8,116 nucleotides of DNA. Source: Clostridiales bacterium. GTDB lineage: Bacteria; Bacillota; Clostridia; Oscillospirales; Acutalibacteraceae. The position numbers and the translations under genes are program-made. This document shows, piece by piece, positions 5,611-8,116 of the stretch. Position 1 is the first letter of the stretch. The number at the start of each line of letters is the position of its first letter. Under the pieces are notes generated by a model that ran no database searches, was not told the DNA's origin, and worked only from the letters and a program-made list of their open reading frames with translations. The stretch covers positions 1 to 8,116 of the forward strand of contig JAJQGZ010000017.1 of the NCBI GenBank assembly GCA_021200075.1, read 5' to 3'.

Positions 5611-8031
5611 TTATTTTTTCTTTTTCATAGCTTTTTCAGCCTTGCGTTTTTCAAGCTCAGCTTTTTCCTGCTCACGCTTCCTTGCCATTTCCTCCTCGTG
5701 AAGTCTGTCGGCTTCCTCGGCGTTTGCCTTAGCCTCGTCATATCTGGCGGCTATATCGTCGATATGGCTGTAGTTTTCACTTTGAGTAATGAGCTTCTTG
5801 GCGTCGTTATAAGGCTTTGCCGCCTTATTAAACTGAGCGAACTCGTCCATAAGAGCTTTTTGCTCTTTTTGCAAATCATTTTTCTGAGCGGTAAGGGATT
5901 TAATTTCCTTTTTAACGCTGTTGGCCGTCGCCTTGTCTTTTGATTTCTTTGCCTTATGCTCTTTTTCGTTAAGGTCGAAAATACGCTCGTCAATCGCATC
6001 TTCCTTATCAAAGAGGTCGGTAAGCGCTTTCATATCCGGCTCGGCAAAGATTTTTACCGTGCCGTAATATTTTTCATATGCTTTTTTGGCGGAAATTTTA
6101 TCCTTTACAATTTGAATTTCAAATTTGCGAAGCTCCTTTTGCTCGGTTGTCTCTTTCGGCATATTCTTTGCAGAGCTGAGCGCCGAACGAGCGGAAGCTA
6201 CATCAATATTCTTTATGCCGTCAAGACCGTTTTCAAAAACCTGACGGTAAACATCAAGCTCGTGAATAAACAAAGGAGAATTGAATTTATCAAGCTCATC
6301 GCATACAAACTTTGAAATTTCAATTTCTTCATTATCGGCAAGAATTTGCTTATACTGCTTTTTCGCCGCTTTTTTCTGCGCCTTGTCGGTTATGTTTTTG
6401 TACATATCCTTAGAGACTTCCTGCGGAGTTTTCTGCGCCGTGGCACGAGCGTCGTCAATAATATCGACCGCTTCAACAATCTGCTTGTCGCTGAGAGCAT
6501 CGTTTCCATAATCCTCGAAGAGAGAGCGAACCTGCAAAATACGGATAATCGATTTTTGCTTCTTTTCGTCAAAATCATAGAAGAAATACGGAATCAGATT
6601 GAGCAATGCGCCGATTGCCGCCATAATTATAAGAGTGCTCATAAGCTCATAGAGTAACCCCGGCTGACCGGTTGTTACATCAAGAATATCGTATGCGGTG
6701 TCATATCCGTTGCCCTCGTAAACGCCGTAATATTCCTGAACGGCAGGAAGCACCGACGATGTTACAAGAGTTACAAGATTGCCTATTGTTGTAACAGTGG
6801 CGAACATTCCATCAATGCGTTCGCCGGTTTTATACTGCTGATAATCCCTTATATCAGCCTGAATTGCAGGGCTTGTTATCTGAGCAAATGCGCCGACCAG
6901 CGAGTTACAGTAAACGCATACGGCTATCCAAACAATGCTCCTTGTGTTGAGAAGCATTCCCAGAATGAATACAATATTAAGGAAATTTGTACAGATGAGA
7001 ACATTTTTCTTGCCCCATTTACGAATACAAAACGGTGCTAAAATCATTCCCCACAACGATGCGTTGGAGGTTATCGTGGTAATCAAAGCGTAAGCCGCAC
7101 CGTTACATTCGTGACCGTAGCTGTAAGACCAGCCGAGAATGTTGCCGTAGGCGCTCTCCAAAAAGCCAATCCAGCCGGCAAGGGATATAATCCAGAAATA
7201 TTTATTCTTAGCAACAGCTTTGAGAGAATCCATAAAGCTGATTTGAATGGTATGGGTTTTAGCCTGAACAATTTTTTCCTGCGTATTGGCGAAAACAATA
7301 ATAGTGAGAAGTATACCGAGAACAGCAAATACAGGATACGCAAGCCTGTAAACCTTGATGTCGTAAAGATTATCGTTTGCGGCAACCTGTGCAACTATCG
7401 GAAGTGCAATATTGATAATCGACGGTGCAAGAGAATATACAATGGATTTTATTGCAAGAACATCGGTACGCTCCTGTGTATTGGGTGAAAGTACATGGAT
7501 AAGATTTGTATAAGCGTCGTTAAAGAAATTAAAGAAGAACTGAAGCAGAAGATTGAATACCAATACAACCGCACACATCGCCACATAATCGGAATCCTTG
7601 CCGAAAAGCTGACCGGTGAACACGGTATCGAGCTTTTCATACGGGAACCAGACATAGCAAACGGAAATAACGGCAGTCGGCAATCCCATTGAAAGCAGGT
7701 ACGGTCTGTACTTACCGTCCTTACCCCTGGTGTTATCAATTATATTGGCACGAACAGCCGTGAGAGGAATATTTGCCAAAGTAGCGATTATGTAAAGATA
7801 ATACATGTCCATAGCCGCAACGCCTATTGCACTGCCGACTATCATATTTGTTGTGGAAACAACAAGGGCGTTGCCCATTGCAATGATGAAATACGCACCG
7901 ATACCGCCGCCGGCATAAGCCGCAATTTCTTTAAAAGGCATATACCGTCCCTTGGGAGGTTCTTTCCAATAATACTTTACATTATCGACAAAAGCCGTCG
8001 CCTTTTGCTTAACTGAATCCGCCACTCGCAT
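5611..8031 (-). CDS. GPH-family (MelB-like) sugar:cation symporter with long coiled-coil C-terminal tail
   Basis: 806 residues, intact. Residues about 38-486 form a 12-helix MFS_2/GPH transporter. The family signature after helix 2-3 is seen as NIIDNTRGKDGKYRPYLL (about 96-113; compare DNTRSRxGKxKP in MelB), and the second conserved segment as ADIRDYQQYKTGERIDGMF (about 392-410). The family moves glycosides, pentosides or hexuronides with H+ or Na+ across the membrane; the substrate cannot be told here. Typical members have 450-500 residues. This one adds about 320 charged residues (487-806), mostly helical, with probable coiled coils near 676-735 and 760-806 and a Lys-rich end. The tail does not look like the EIIA domain of LacS. 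The start ATG at 8031 lies two bases after a run of ten G, within which the Shine-Dalgarno must lie. No sugar-metabolism gene is adjacent in the window. The gene has no frameshift, unlike the four genes downstream of it. Confidence 0.9.
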   Translation of the reverse strand: MRVADSVKQKATAFVDNVKYYWKEPPKGRYMPFKEIAAYAGGGIGAYFIIAMGNALVVSTTNMIVGSAIGVAAMDMYYLYIIATLANIPLTAVRANIIDNTRGKDGKYRPYLLSMGLPTAVISVCYVWFPYEKLDTVFTGQLFGKDSDYVAMCAVVLVFNLLLQFFFNFFNDAYTNLIHVLSPNTQERTDVLAIKSIVYSLAPSIINIALPIVAQVAANDNLYDIKVYRLAYPVFAVLGILLTIIVFANTQEKIVQAKTHTIQISFMDSLKAVAKNKYFWIISLAGWIGFLESAYGNILGWSYSYGHECNGAAYALITTITSNASLWGMILAPFCIRKWGKKNVLICTNFLNIVFILGMLLNTRSIVWIAVCVYCNSLVGAFAQITSPAIQADIRDYQQYKTGERIDGMFATVTTIGNLVTLVTSSVLPAVQEYYGVYEGNGYDTAYDILDVTTGQPGLLYELMSTLIIMAAIGALLNLIPYFFYDFDEKKQKSIIRILQVRSLFEDYGNDALSDKQIVEAVDIIDDARATAQKTPQEVSKDMYKNITDKAQKKAAKKQYKQILADNEEIEISKFVCDELDKFNSPLFIHELDVYRQVFENGLDGIKNIDVASARSALSSAKNMPKETTEQKELRKFEIQIVKDKISAKKAYEKYYGTVKIFAEPDMKALTDLFDKEDAIDERIFDLNEKEHKAKKSKDKATANSVKKEIKSLTAQKNDLQKEQKALMDEFAQFNKAAKPYNDAKKLITQSENYSHIDDIAARYDEAKANAEEADRLHEEEMARKREQEKAELEKRKAEKAMKKKK

Positions 8032-8033
8032 TA

Positions 8034-8043
8034 CCCCCCCCCC
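8034..8043 (-). promoter_or_regulatory. G10 tract containing the symporter Shine-Dalgarno
   Basis: The minus strand reads GAAGGGGGGGGGGTAATG: ten G directly after GAA, and only TA before the start codon. A normal AAGGGG-type site would lie further from the ATG, so the tract length sets the spacing. The run may be biologically variable in length or miscounted by sequencing. Confidence 0.5.
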
Positions 8044-8073
8044 TTCGCCGTTCGGCTATGCAAAATGTGTAAA

Positions 8074-8098
8074 GCCGTAAAACACTGTCGTATACGGC
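8074..8098 (-). repeat. Hairpin in the region upstream of the symporter
   Basis: GCCGTA (8074-8079) and TACGGC (8093-8098) form a 6-bp stem around a 13-nt loop. On the minus strand it is followed by TTTACACATTTT, so it could end an upstream transcript or sit in the symporter leader. The window ends 18 nt further on, so no promoter can be judged; TATCAT near 8113 could be a -10 whose -35 lies outside. Confidence 0.35.
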
Positions 8099-8116
8099 TC
8101 ATTAAACTATGATATA

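Overview
The window looks like a chromosomal segment from a low-GC anaerobic Firmicute, probably a gut Clostridium-class bacterium of the Ruminococcus/Oscillospiraceae kind. This is an inference from three things: AT-rich spacers, purine-rich Shine-Dalgarno sites, and the protein types present (a zinc-ribbon membrane protein with an acidic ectodomain, PepSY proteins beside an OmpR-type two-component system, a GPH sugar symporter). All five genes lie on the minus strand, so transcription runs from high to low coordinates. No RNA gene, CRISPR array, insertion sequence or phage gene was seen.

Layout in the direction of transcription. (1) 8031-5611: a GPH-family (MelB-like) sugar:cation symporter with an unusual 320-residue charged, coiled-coil C-terminal tail. 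Its Shine-Dalgarno lies in a run of ten G. (2) 5610-5363: a spacer with a 14-bp stem-loop closed partly by G-U pairs, a second small hairpin, and a sigma-A-type promoter. (3) 5362-3150: a membrane protein with an N-terminal zinc ribbon, one membrane segment and a large acidic outer region with two Asp-rich VCBS-like motifs. (4) 3084-2409 and 2412-1012: an OmpR/PhoB-type response regulator and its sensor histidine kinase, whose restored frames overlap by ATGA. (5) 1011-881: a spacer with a PmrA-like direct repeat, TTTAAT-N5-TTTAAT, just upstream of a -10 element. (6) 880-174: a membrane-anchored double-PepSY protein, followed by a terminator at 157-127.

The most striking property is that four consecutive genes (zinc-ribbon protein, regulator, kinase, PepSY protein) carry five single-base frameshifts in total, four of them in homopolymer runs and one in a CC that should be CCC. 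In every case the protein downstream is intact in the shifted frame, with all family motifs present. The simplest reading is uncorrected homopolymer indels in a long-read assembly. Recent decay or slippage-based expression are less likely but testable. I annotate the restored genes and state each break.

Functional reading (inference): the kinase senses an envelope or extracellular condition, the regulator binds the direct repeat and activates the PepSY gene, and the PepSY protein acts or feeds back outside the membrane. The zinc-ribbon protein lies 65 nt upstream of the regulator with no clear terminator between them, so it may be co-transcribed. The sugar symporter appears to be a separate unit.
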